Assembly (NCBI RefSeq): GCF_000143415.4
Contig: NW_003314386.1
Span: 199,611 to 263,610, forward strand
Direction of reading: 5' to 3'
Length of the DNA stretch: 64,000 bases
Origin: Selaginella moellendorffii
Taxonomy: Eukaryota; Streptophyta; Lycopodiopsida; Selaginellales; Selaginellaceae
Shown piece by piece: positions 1 to 9,862 of the stretch. A program made the translations under genes and the position numbers. Below the pieces are notes generated by a model, which worked only from the letters and a program-made list of their open reading frames with translations, had not been told where the DNA came from and searched no databases. Within the stretch, counting starts at the first letter, position 1; each line of letters opens with the position of its first letter.

Positions 1-2019
1 AATTTTACTTCAACTACTACAAGGACCAATCAGTGACACATTACCAACAACAACAATTACCTAAGTTCATGACTATGCACATTAAAACACAATAATGTGC
101 ATTAGCGAAATTAAAGACTGTCAACTTTGCTATCAATTTACACCAACAAGAAATCTCAAAATTAGAAGATCTGCTACAAGCGAACAACCCCAACTTTATC
201 TTTTACTACATCTAAGAGTTCCACTACACTTAAGAGCTCAATTATAACAAACAAGAATACGAATTCTAGGACAACTGTCATATCAATAAGCGCGAGATGA
301 ATTCAAGTTTATACACAAACTCGAAGAGCTCAACCTCAAGATTCAATTCGAAGCACCAAAATTCTAATCACAGTTACTTAGATCAACGCAAAAAATATCA
401 ACTCTCAAATTCACAAACAAATTTGGTGTGTCAATATCAACGTAATAACACCAATTTGAATCATCACTAAAATTCCTATAATCAAACTATAAAACCAAAG
501 CACAATCATTATCGAAATAATCCTAAGAGAAGTTTAAGAAATCATCAAAGCATCACAACAAAAAACTCAAAAAATACAAGACTACCAAGAACAACAATAC
601 AATAAAATTAAAAAAAGAAGACATGAAAATTTGCCTCTTGAGATTCAAGTATAAGATCAACAAAAACAAAAAACACATACACCAATCCATTATAGAATCT
701 TCATCCACTATTAAAAGTTTATAGGAAACCAAGACAAAACTAAACTCTATATGTGGAGAGTCATCCTTAAACTTTCTTGGATCTCCAATATTTACCTAAA
801 TCAAAAATACATTTGCCAAATAAAAGAAAAATAACACCACAATTAGCATGAAGTACAGTGAATTTATAAAAACCTTCTAATTTTTCTACTACAACAAATG
901 AAAGAAATCAACAGACAACAATTTTTCAATAGATACATTACATTTGTTAGCATAGCCATACACAAATTACAAGATGAAAAAATACAAAGAGGAACTTGGG
1001 CAAAAGAATGCTAAATACACCCCAAAGTCACAAAATTGTGACAAACTAGCCTCAACCTTCTTTGTCATATTATAGATTATGATGGTTCAATAAATTATTG
1101 AGGGACCAAACTCAATATCATGGGGGTTTTTGTTAAGTTTGTTTAAGACAAAGCAAAAGAGAAATAGTAAACCAAATTTAATAATTCATTAAATAAACAT
1201 TTAAGAATTCTTTTTTTATGTTCATCAAGCCAAGTACAAATGTTAAATTTAGTTTACTAACACTTGAATAAGAGTGACTGATAAAAGGTTCAACAATACT
1301 AATCTTTTGTTGTTGTGGTCATTGATAAGTAGTTTTCAATACCCATTTGCAATAAATGCTTAATCCCAAATATTTTAATACCCTTAACTGATTGAAAAAT
1401 AAGATACATTATTATTTATAAATCATTTCCCAATAAATCATTTTTTAAGTATTTCTTTTTGGTTGTTTACACTTCCAAATTGAAAACTAGACCAAACTAA
1501 ATTGCTAATGTCAATTTAAATATATGGTGTGATTCTCTTAACTAACTAATAGAGTCAAATTTAAGATCTTTCAAATACTAAATGTAAGCTCTTGAGTTTG
1601 AACTTCCCAAAGCCTAAAAATCAAAAACATTTAACCCTAAGTATCTTAAAACCCTTAACCGATTGAATAAAAGGGTGCACTTTTGTCCATAGGCTTTTTT
1701 GTTTTATATTTAAATTTCAATAAATCACCTCTTAAATTATTATTTTTAATTGCTTATAGAGTTTCATTGGAATATTAACATTTGAAAGAATAAGAAACAA
1801 ACCTATTGCTTAAACAAGTGATCTTTTGGGTCACTCTTGACTTTAGCTAGCTTCATTCAGTCGTCTAGTGGTATGAAATATATAAATGAATTTCAAAGCT
1901 GGATTTCAACATTGAAATTTCAATAAGCTATTAATAAGAATATTCCTAGAATAATATTATAGATGCTTGATAGAAAGAATTACAATGGATGGAAGATAGA
2001 AATTAAAAAAAGTTGAAAT
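1..2019. other. AT-rich spacer, no gene seen
   Basis: Roughly 70 percent A+T, with no long reading frame on either strand and no recognisable RNA gene. It runs directly into the decayed lectin copy. I see only low-complexity A/T runs and no convincing terminal repeats. Confidence 0.6.
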
Positions 2020-2530
2020 CTAAGTCATATATTTAGAATTTTGATAATTAAATCAATATCCAAAATCTATTGGATACACCTTGTTTGAATCAACAATTCT
2101 TGAACCAAATATAATTCTTAACTATAATAGTAACCTTCATGGTAAATTATATCTTCTTATAAAATTATTGTCTGAATGTGGATACTATTGATGATCAGAG
2201 TAACTTAAGACAAAGTATTTATAATAAGAGCTTTACTACAGAACTTCTAAATGAAGTGGATGGAAAAGCTTGGAAGCATATTTTGGGTCCATAAACGTAA
2301 TTGATTTAAATAGATATGATGAACTTTTCCATGTTAACCTTTTCTTCAATCAAGGTGTATATAACCCTTTTAGAAGTTCCTTAATTAATGGTCCAAATGT
2401 AAAAGGCTCTACATTAGCACCAATATGAACAAAGGTAAAAGCTGCTATCTCTTTTCAACTAAATGGCAATTTGGTAGCTCAAAATACACCAATTTAACCA
2501 TATTGCATAGTTAAGGTAAAGCTTTTTTAT
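2020..2530 (+). pseudogene. Decayed copy of the two-domain bulb-type lectin gene
   Basis: Nucleotide-level match to the intact lectin genes at 38671 and 42251. The blocks encoding the hydrophobic entry to the N-terminal domain, the RMW-type segment near 2135-2170, the NGPKVKGSTLAP-like junction near 2388-2425 and part of the lectin repeat (QLNGNLV-like, near 2455-2480) can be followed in order. It has no continuous frame: there are several stops and indels, and a deletion of about 120 bp removes the first sugar-binding motif of the lectin domain. Similarity fades soon after the segment matching the C-terminal PHCIV block. It is closer to the 38671 copy than to the 42251 copy. Confidence 0.8.
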
Positions 2531-5130
2531 TGGTTGTTATTCCTTGTTTTATCTATCATCTCTCTCTCTCTTATGTGAGTCTAAAGAATTACTATCACCT
2601 TTTTTACTTTTTATAATATAAACTTTATAAAATAATGAAACACCGCAGCTAGCCTAGTTGTATAAAGTCGCCCTACGTAGAAAGAAAGAGGTGGTGGTGG
2701 TGGTGTGTGTGTGTGTGTTGTATATAGTGTGGGTCAGAGGGGGCCAGTGGCCAGGCTTGTTGTGTGTGTCACGACTGTGCGAAAATTGTCTCGCGAGTGT
2801 GCCTGCCAGTGCTTGTGCTGCGCTGCACACATCTTGTGTGGGGTGTGGGGCAAAAGCCCAGTACGGACGCCACTGTCGTACTCGAAGGAGTGGCCATTGT
2901 CTAGTTCCTCGAATGCAGCACCGCAGACAACAATGTTAGTTTATTTCGCGGCACTGGGGATTGGAGGAGCGGCGCTGCCTGGCGGCAATGGCTTAGATTG
3001 CGAAGAATGGATCGATGGAGCAAGCGTAGAGAGGCACAAAAAAACACAAGGATCAGTGAATGATCTGATCTCTATACAACACGAAGCAAAGAAAGAAAGA
3101 CCAAGGAAAGACTTAAAAACTGGAGTGAGGGCTGGAAGGAATCCAGTCGATTCTCTATCAATTCATCCCTTGGGTGTTGAGAAAGCAGCTGGAGCGCTCT
3201 GTAGCAATGTTGACATTTCAGTGTATTTAAAAAGATATAGAAAAAAAATAGTAAGAAGTACTCTTTTTTGCACCGAACGAATCCATGGTTTTCTTGTTGC
3301 TTTGCGATACCCGTCTTTAGACTTGTCTTCGCCGTATAGAGGGAGAGCTTTCCAGGAGCATTATACAACACCGTACACGAGGCGCAATGGCCTGTCTCTA
3401 CGGACGAGGGTAAAATCCGGATCAAACTCCAGGGGAAAGCGTCTAGATGATTTTACTGCCGTAACTTTGTGGCTTGGCAGTACGCCGCCGGGCGTGTTTT
3501 TACTAGTTTTGGAACGTTAAAAGGTTTCTAAGTACAGCCTCTTACGCCATTGCATGCACGGTTGGCGGTTTTGTTCGTAGCTAGAATATGCGCGCGGGAA
3601 TATGCTCTCGCCGTCCAATCAGTTTGTGGAGGCTCCCTTTTGCCTTTAGTTTTTTGGAAGAGTGGGGTCTGAGAGCTTGTGTAGACAGGAAGAAAATTGG
3701 ACGCAAACATCTCAATCGCGCTTTTCTTTGGGACGGGCGGTTTCGTTGTTATCTCGTTATTGGTTTGGATTTTGTTTTCACGAGCGACTAGTCCATTGAA
3801 TCGGGCATTCTCGAAATTGTCAAAGTGGTGGCCCGTTTTCATTCCCAGAGGAAAGTGGCGTGAAGGTGTTTCTTGACGCGCAAATCTTGACCCTTGAGAT
3901 ATCTGTGCATTTGATTGACAGGTCTACGTCTCTCACAGGGTTTCTAGAAGAACACTTGAATTCGACTCCATTCAAGCTTGCAGGGTTGCGGGCTTTAAAA
4001 AGTTGGCGTAAGTTGGGATAATCCCTTTTTCTTTAGTTTTGTTGGCATTGTTGCTTGTTGCGTGGATCAACACACGTTTTTCTTTTCTTTAGGGCAATCA
4101 TGGCTGCACAGCTTCATACAAAGTTGTGCATGGGACCCTGTGTGCTTGATTTTGAGCCCGCCTCGGGCTTGTTTGTTTACCAATTTCCTTGCATTTGCCC
4201 AACGCGGGCATCACATTGCCCTCTTGTTTAAAGGCTCGAGTGATGACTATCATGGATTGCACCAAAAGTTTGGATCCGACAAATATACCCAACTGAAGAA
4301 CCCTAATTTAATAGCTGGGGAAAGCTGGGATCAAGCATTGTTTGTCTTGTCAATGTTCCTGATTGAGATTGGAATTTCTTTTTTAACCAGTGGAAATGGA
4401 AATAATAAAGGAGGGAGTTTAAAAGTCAAACTAGAAACGAGGTAAAAACTTTGGATGTGTGTGGGTGATGCTATCATTTTGTTTCTTTCCTGTCACTCAT
4501 TCATTCATGTAATGAGCGTGTCTATTTGGCATGATTGTGTCCGTTCCGTTAGATCCTCTGGAACATCGACGGTCAGCTCCCACTGCCACGTTTAAACCCC
4601 GTCCATTTCAGATTTTGGCGCGTATCTCTGGCCGTTGGAATCGCCCGGGCATTCCGCCGCATCGGTGTACATCTGGCCGTTAATCACCTGGCGCATTCCG
4701 AGAGTTCTTTCTTCTAGGCCCTCTAGCCTCCTCTCTTCTAGTTTTTCTCATCGTCCCTTTTTCGATGATACCCTTGTGTCGCTCCCTTGGCTGTGGCGCC
4801 GTAAGGGACGGTCGATAGCAGTACAAGAGCGGCGGATTTTCGCGGCGCTCACCAGGACGATCCAAATCCATCCAGTCCAGTGTGTGCAGGAGGAGGATTC
4901 AAGGTCAGCTCACTCTCTCCACGAAATCCTTCGTTCTCGAAATGCGGTGGCTTTCATGATAATCCGTCTTAGAGGGAGAGTTCTTTCTTTCATCTATTGT
5001 TGAAAATCTCTGGATCGGCGAGATTGGAGAGCTTCTTGTCTCGTTTTCTTTCCTTTTGACCGGGGCACGATATTCACAATCTCTCTTGCGGAAGAACGAG
5101 TTGGAAAGAAGAGAAAAAAAAAAGGACTAC
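2531..5130. other. Intergenic region upstream of the SBP-box gene, no supported gene
   Basis: The composition becomes GC-balanced from about 2640. The stretch holds a GGT/GT simple repeat near 2692-2718 and, at 2991-3072, one arm of a dispersed repeat shared with 39692-39776 in opposite orientation. Open frames of up to 271 codons occur (for example 2705-3520), but they begin in the simple repeat, have no recognisable domain and show no splice or start context that I trust. Confidence 0.5.
2991..3072 (+). repeat. Dispersed repeat arm, inverted partner at 39692-39776
   Basis: About 80 bp beginning TTAGATTGCGAAGAATGGAT and ending near GTGAATGATCTGATCTC. The reverse complement of 39692-39776 matches over nearly its whole length with only a few differences. 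Both copies lie within 600 bp downstream of a lectin gene or lectin pseudogene, so they may mark a shared duplication or insertion history. Confidence 0.75.
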
Positions 5131-5138
5131 CTATAAAC
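5131..5138 (+). promoter_or_regulatory. Probable TATA box of the SBP-box gene
   Basis: CTATAAAC lies 176-183 bp upstream of the start codon at 5314, just after a run of purines. This spacing would leave a 5' leader of about 150 bases that includes the short upstream reading frame at 5304. Confidence 0.4.
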
Positions 5139-5303
5139 TAAAGGGGACATTCATGCGTAACTGACCTCTGTCATCCTTGCCGCAGGGAGCGAGATAGGAT
5201 TTCCAAACGCTCACGTTTTCGTCGAGAGATATATCGAGCTTGATCTCTTGGAGACATCGACATACAATCTTTGTCGGGGAGATTTTCTCATCGTGTCTCG
5301 AGC

Positions 5304-5339
5304 ATGAGCTGCGATGAATCAGTATTTGCAGCCCAGTGA
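5304..5339 (+). other. Short upstream ORF overlapping the SBP-box start
   Basis: An ATG at 5304 opens an 11-residue frame that stops at 5337-5339, out of frame with and overlapping the main ATG at 5314. Both ATGs have a purine at -3. Overlapping uORFs of this sort normally lower translation of the main frame. Whether it is used is inference. Confidence 0.5.
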
Positions 5340-7320
5340 CCTGCATTGGACAGCTGAGAACTGGGAACTCCAGACCGGTGGTGGTGGTGGTGGTGGTGGA
5401 TCAAGCGTCATAGTCGGCGGCAGTGACTCTCTAAGTTCAAGGCACCCAGGGGCTCATCGTCCATCGGAGTGGGAGTGGGAGAATTATCAGCAGCTGGCAG
5501 CTCAAAACATGGCCGCCACTGATAGCGTCCATGACGCTGGAGAACGATCAAAGATGTCTCAGCTAGTTCCTGGTTTTCTCAAGCCGATCTTACAGTCTTC
5601 CTCTGGGAGCCTCCACAGCGTTACCAACGTTGCTCATGGTCTATTCCAGCCACACCAGCAGCATTTCATGCCAGGAAGTCACGGGATCTCAACTCTAGAC
5701 TTTCGAGGACTTGGAGGAGTCGGGGGACAGGGAGAAGCTCTAGAGGCCGCTCAGCCACTACTGTATGGATCGCAAGGCTTTCCAGGAGTGGCAGCAGCGG
5801 TTCTTCCTTTCGCAAACATGAGTGGAAGTTTTGTTCCGGGAAGCGGCCACGATCCAAGGTTGTTTCAAGAGCAGCGGAGACGACTGTATGGGCTGCTGGA
5901 GATGGATCCCAGGAACTTCGCCGATGGCATGAAAAGGGAGGATTTGTACGCAACAGCGGAGGCCAACGCTCGAATCGGCCTGAATCTGGGTGTGAGGACG
6001 TACTTCTCGACGGAAGACACGCTAGCGAGGCTGGGGAAAAGGCCCCGAGCAAATTCCCCGGGAGCTCAAGTACCACTGTGTCAGGCGGAAGGATGCAAGG
6101 CCGATTTGAGTGGAGCAAAGCACTATCACCGTCGACACAAAGTGTGCGAATTGCATTCCAAGGCGGCTACTGTCACTGCAAACGGGCAGACCCAACGCTT
6201 CTGCCAACAATGCAGCCGGTAACTCTTAGCAGATCTCTTCTCTTCCTGATCATGCTAGCTTGTTTCCTCCAGATTTCATCCGCTCAGCGAGTTTGACGAG
6301 GGGAAACGAAGTTGCAGGAAGCGGTTGGCTGACCACAACAGACGAAGGAGGAAGCCTCAGCCCGTTGTCTCTTCAGCAGCGGTGCCAAAGGAGGAGGAAG
6401 GTACGGACTCATAAAGTTGCTTCTCTCTCTCTCTCTCTCTCGCTCCCCTCTCTCACCAACAGTCGGACAAGTTTCTCAAAAGTTCAAGCTTTTTACTTGT
6501 TATTGTTCGTGTTCCAGCAACAGCCGACGAAAAGCTCCCCACTTCTCCGACATCCTCGCAAGAACACTCGGACAGCAAGACCGCAGGGTCGGGTGACAGC
6601 CTACAGTTACGGTCTCCGCGCGTATCAGCAACAGCTAGTAAGCCGGAGGACGCAAGTGGTGCTCACTCTGCTCTGTTAAGTGACCGGCCACCGGGCAACA
6701 CCCAGGCCTTGCTCTCGGCCTTGTCCCCCAAGAATACGGAGGAGGCACCCGCCGGCTACGAGCTTCTCGCCAAAGGGGCGAGCTTATCTCTCTCATCGCC
6801 GGCAGCAGCAGCAGCAGCTGGCAGCTCAGGTGGACAGCAGCACTCGAGCGTGGTTGATGTCGACGGGCATGATCATGTCAACAGCAGCGGGATATCGATA
6901 TCTTCGTGGCTGAAACCACCGCCAGAGCCCAAGAACAGCGGCAGCATTTCTGCGTCGTTAGCTGGCTTCGGCGTCACGGCGAACAGTACAGGTGCTTCGG
7001 CTGGCAGTAGCAGTTCGTCACGGTCGTCCCTTCACAACGTTTTGCAGTCGTCCCCTCCTTTGGACAGTCAGAGTCGTGGTTGGGCTTTCACGGCAACAAA
7101 TGCGGGTGGTGGTGGTGGAGACCAAAGTCAGCAGCTACAGTCTTACGATGCTTTGCGGGCAGCAGGAGGTTTGGATGGACAGCAGCATCAAATCTATGGC
7201 TTGATGGACAGCAGTAATGCGTTTGCATCTTCACAGCAGCAGCAGCAGCAGCAGCGACACGTGAACGAACCAGGCATTAATGGTCACGTCCGAGGGGGCC
7301 GTCTCATTCATGGAACTTAA
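5314..7320 (+). CDS. SBP-box (SQUAMOSA promoter-binding-like) transcription factor
   Basis: A plant-specific nuclear transcription factor whose SBP domain binds GTAC-core DNA. There are three exons, 5314-6218, 6273-6400 and 6518-7320, giving 611 residues. The SBP domain spans about 255-331. The first zinc site uses C256, C261, C278 and H281; the second is formed by C297, C300, H304 and C316, and a basic bipartite nuclear signal follows at about 313-331. Intron 1 splits the domain between residues 302 and 303, the position conserved in the family. The N-terminus has a run of eight Gly and the C-terminus a run of seven Gln. I found no miR156 target site in the exons; the CT-rich run lies in intron 2. 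An uORF overlaps the start. Assignment to a particular SPL clade is not attempted. Confidence 0.95.
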
Positions 7321-7439
7321 GAAGCATTGAGCCCGTGGCCGAAAGGAACGGGAAATCGTCAGTCGAGGAAGGACTATGCCGGACGTAACTTAAACGTGGA
7401 TAACAAGATTCAAGAACATCAAATGCCGTCTCGATCGAG

Positions 7440-9185
7440 ATGGTAACTAGCAGCAGCAGCAGAGGGTTGGACCGGGAGGCATGCTTACAGCTGATAAGAT
7501 CGTCCAGGACAGTGGCTATGGTGGAGGAGGCTCACTCCAAAGCTCGGCATTTACTACCGTTGGACGTGTTCGTCTCCAACATGCTCGTCCAGAGATATGG
7601 GAGGTGTGGCAGCGTCGAGCATGCTCGCAGGGTCTTCGACTCCATCCCGGAGAAGAACTTCTTCTCGTGGGTTTCGCTGCTCGGTGCGTATGCCGCGAAC
7701 GGTCTCCTGGACGAGGCCGCCAGCGTCTTCAACGGGATGCCCGAGTGGAACTCGGTGGCTTGCACGGCGATGCTGGTCGGATATGCCCAGAACGGGCAGC
7801 TGGAGAAGGCACGGGGAGTGTTTTGGAGCATGAAGCAGCGCGACTTGGCGTCGTGGAACGCATTCCTGGCCGTGCTTGTCAACGAAAGAGAGGATCACAG
7901 GCTGCTAGAGGCACGGAAGCTCTTCGAGACAATGCCAGCGCGGGACGTAGTTACTTGGACCACCTTGCTTGGAGCGTATGCCCAGAGGAACCATCTGTTC
8001 AACACCAAGGAGCTGTTTGATTCGATGCCGGCGAGGGACCTCATCTCATGCACGGCAATGCTGGCGGCATACGAGGATAGTGGCGATCTCCGAAACGCGA
8101 GCTTCGTGTTTAAGTCGATGGAGGAAAGAGACATCATATCCTGCTCGGCTCTCCTTGCGGTCTATGCCCAGGGGGGGCATCTCGAACAAGCTCTCAAGCA
8201 CTACCACTCCATGCCTGAGCTCAACGTGATCTCCTGTACCACGATGATCACCGTCTACTCGAAGAACCGGCTCGTCAACCAGGCCCAGCAGCTGTTCGAC
8301 TCCATGCCCGAGCACAACCTGGTGTCGCGGACGTCGATGCTGTGCGTCTTCACTCTCAACGACCGCCTGGAGGAAGCCAAGCATGAGTTTGACAAGATGC
8401 CGGAGTGGAACTCGGTGGCGATCACAGCGCTCATCTCCCTCTACGCCCGAAGCGGATACAGTCTCAGCTTTCTAGAGTCGTCTGGAGTGGCTCTAGACAC
8501 CATGGCCAGCACTGCTCTCTTGATTGGGTATGCCCAGGACGGTCATCTAGAAGCGGCAAAGTCGGTATTTGATTCCATCCCGGCCTGTGACGCGGTCGTG
8601 AGGACGTCCATGCTGAGCTCGTACGCACTGCTGGGGAACGTCCGAGGTGGAGAGCGGGTCTTCCTTTCAGCACCCGAGCAGGACGACTTCGTGCTCTGGA
8701 ACGCGATGCTGGCTGCGTACGCCCAGAATGGTCACTCCACCCAAGCTCTCGAGCTCTTCTTCACGATGGTGTCGCTGGGTCTCCAGGTTCCGCCGGATGG
8801 AGCATCGTTTCTCAGCATCCTGCTCGCGTGTAGTCACCTTGGGAGAGTCCAAACAGGCTGGTCTTGCTTCGTCTCCATGGCTATGGACTACGAACTGGAG
8901 CCGCTCAAGCAGCACTACAACTGCTTCGTCGATCTGCTGTGCCGGACCGGATTTCTGGCCGAGGCCCGAGAGTTGATCCAAATCATGCCGTTTGATGCCG
9001 ATGGAGTCGAGTGGAGGAGCTACCTCAGAAGCTCGGTGGAGGCCGGCAACACGGTGGTCGAGAACTTGGACGTGTGCAAGCCGGATTCTCCAGGCGCTTA
9101 CGTGCTGCTGGCAAATTTGCATAAGAATCGTCAGGGAGGAATGGCATTTGCATGGAAGAAAGGCCACAGTAGCTTGCCTGATTGA
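7440..9185 (+). CDS. Pentatricopeptide repeat protein, PLS type
   Basis: A single-exon ORF of 581 residues beginning only 119 bp after the SBP-box stop codon. It is built of tandem PPR motifs of about 31 residues with the usual N-VFDSMPE and WTAML-YAQNG patterns from roughly residue 40 to 460, then a longer motif and an E-like segment (about 500-560). PPR proteins of this kind bind single-stranded RNA in mitochondria or plastids, one base per repeat, and act in editing, splicing or stability. There is no DYW deaminase domain: the protein ends shortly after the E-like part, so it would need a partner to edit. No clear targeting peptide is visible. Intronless PPR genes are typical of land plants. 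Confidence 0.9.
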   Translation: MVTSSSSRGLDREACLQLIRSSRTVAMVEEAHSKARHLLPLDVFVSNMLVQRYGRCGSVEHARRVFDSIPEKNFFSWVSLLGAYAANGLLDEAASVFNGMPEWNSVACTAMLVGYAQNGQLEKARGVFWSMKQRDLASWNAFLAVLVNEREDHRLLEARKLFETMPARDVVTWTTLLGAYAQRNHLFNTKELFDSMPARDLISCTAMLAAYEDSGDLRNASFVFKSMEERDIISCSALLAVYAQGGHLEQALKHYHSMPELNVISCTTMITVYSKNRLVNQAQQLFDSMPEHNLVSRTSMLCVFTLNDRLEEAKHEFDKMPEWNSVAITALISLYARSGYSLSFLESSGVALDTMASTALLIGYAQDGHLEAAKSVFDSIPACDAVVRTSMLSSYALLGNVRGGERVFLSAPEQDDFVLWNAMLAAYAQNGHSTQALELFFTMVSLGLQVPPDGASFLSILLACSHLGRVQTGWSCFVSMAMDYELEPLKQHYNCFVDLLCRTGFLAEARELIQIMPFDADGVEWRSYLRSSVEAGNTVVENLDVCKPDSPGAYVLLANLHKNRQGGMAFAWKKGHSSLPD

Positions 9186-9862
9186 CGAAAATTTTCGATA
9201 GTTTGTTCTAGAGGCCGATGCTCTTTAGTTTTGATTCTATCTCTTGTGACCTTCCTTTGGAGCTCTAACTTCAAAGCACAAGGAAGGAAATAAGATCTAA
9301 GAACACAAGAAAAGAAGAGTTTCTGACCTCAAGCATATGTATAGTTTATGTCGATCGCAATGCTAGCGAGAGAGATTTCTATTCTTTTGGAGAAAGAAAG
9401 AATGGATAAAATGCGACAGCGCCGGCATTGCGCTCCGCCATAGCGCCGGCATTCGCCATAGCTGCCATCGCGAAGACGAGGCCCTAATTTTTCTTTAACG
9501 ACCTGGATCCAACGGTGATCCCTTAACATCCAAAGTTTTAGTAAAATAGAAAATAGTATATGCAAAGAATCTTCAGGAAACTGGCACACTAGGTAGGGTT
9601 TGCTTCGCGTGTGTGCTCCGGGCGACGAATTCCGCCCGCCCAGAGGGAATTTCACTGGATTCGCAGCAGTGCGCACTAGAATCGGTGCGTGTGGATTGCC
9701 GGAGCTGGATTCGGGCCCCCGGGAGCGCCGGTCAGCGATTGCATTGCGCATTTGAGGTCAGTGCTGCTCGGGCGCTTAGGGTTTATAGCAGCACCGTGAG
9801 ATCTGGGAGAGAGCAGATTGTTGCGCGATAAGCTGTTACCCGTGGCGCAGATCCTGTCAACA
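9186..9862. other. Intergenic region between PPR and SAPS genes
   Basis: No supported gene. It contains, at 9218-9251, a 34-bp sequence repeated exactly at 28100-28133, and a locally repeated GCCGGCATT-type motif near 9420-9465. The last 200 bp probably form the promoter and leader of the SAPS gene. Confidence 0.5.
9218..9251 (+). repeat. 34-bp exact repeat, copy 1
   Basis: The sequence starting ATGCTCTTTAGTTTTGATTC and ending TGTGACC is identical to 28100-28133 in intron 1 of CFAP61. Flanks on both sides differ. Two independent 34-bp matches in a 64-kb window are not expected by chance. Confidence 0.85.

Noticed and set aside
1850-1880. TCGTCTAGTGGTATGA resembling a tRNA D-arm
   Set aside because: No anticodon arm, T-arm or acceptor pairing follows; likely coincidence.
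2645-2671. TATAAAGTCGCCC shared with the ZW10 relic near 40914
   Set aside because: Only 13 bases match and neighbouring sequence does not align, so I do not count it as a second ZW10 fragment.
2705-3520. 271-codon open frame
   Set aside because: It starts inside a GT simple repeat, crosses a dispersed repeat, has no domain and its composition is uneven; I treat it as chance.
4062-4445. 127-codon open frame upstream of the SBP-box gene
   Set aside because: No recognisable domain, conflicting frames on the other strand, and no splice or promoter context.
6421-6443. CT-rich run considered as a miR156 target
   Set aside because: It is a simple (CT)n repeat within intron 2 and lacks the TGTCA-type end of a real target.
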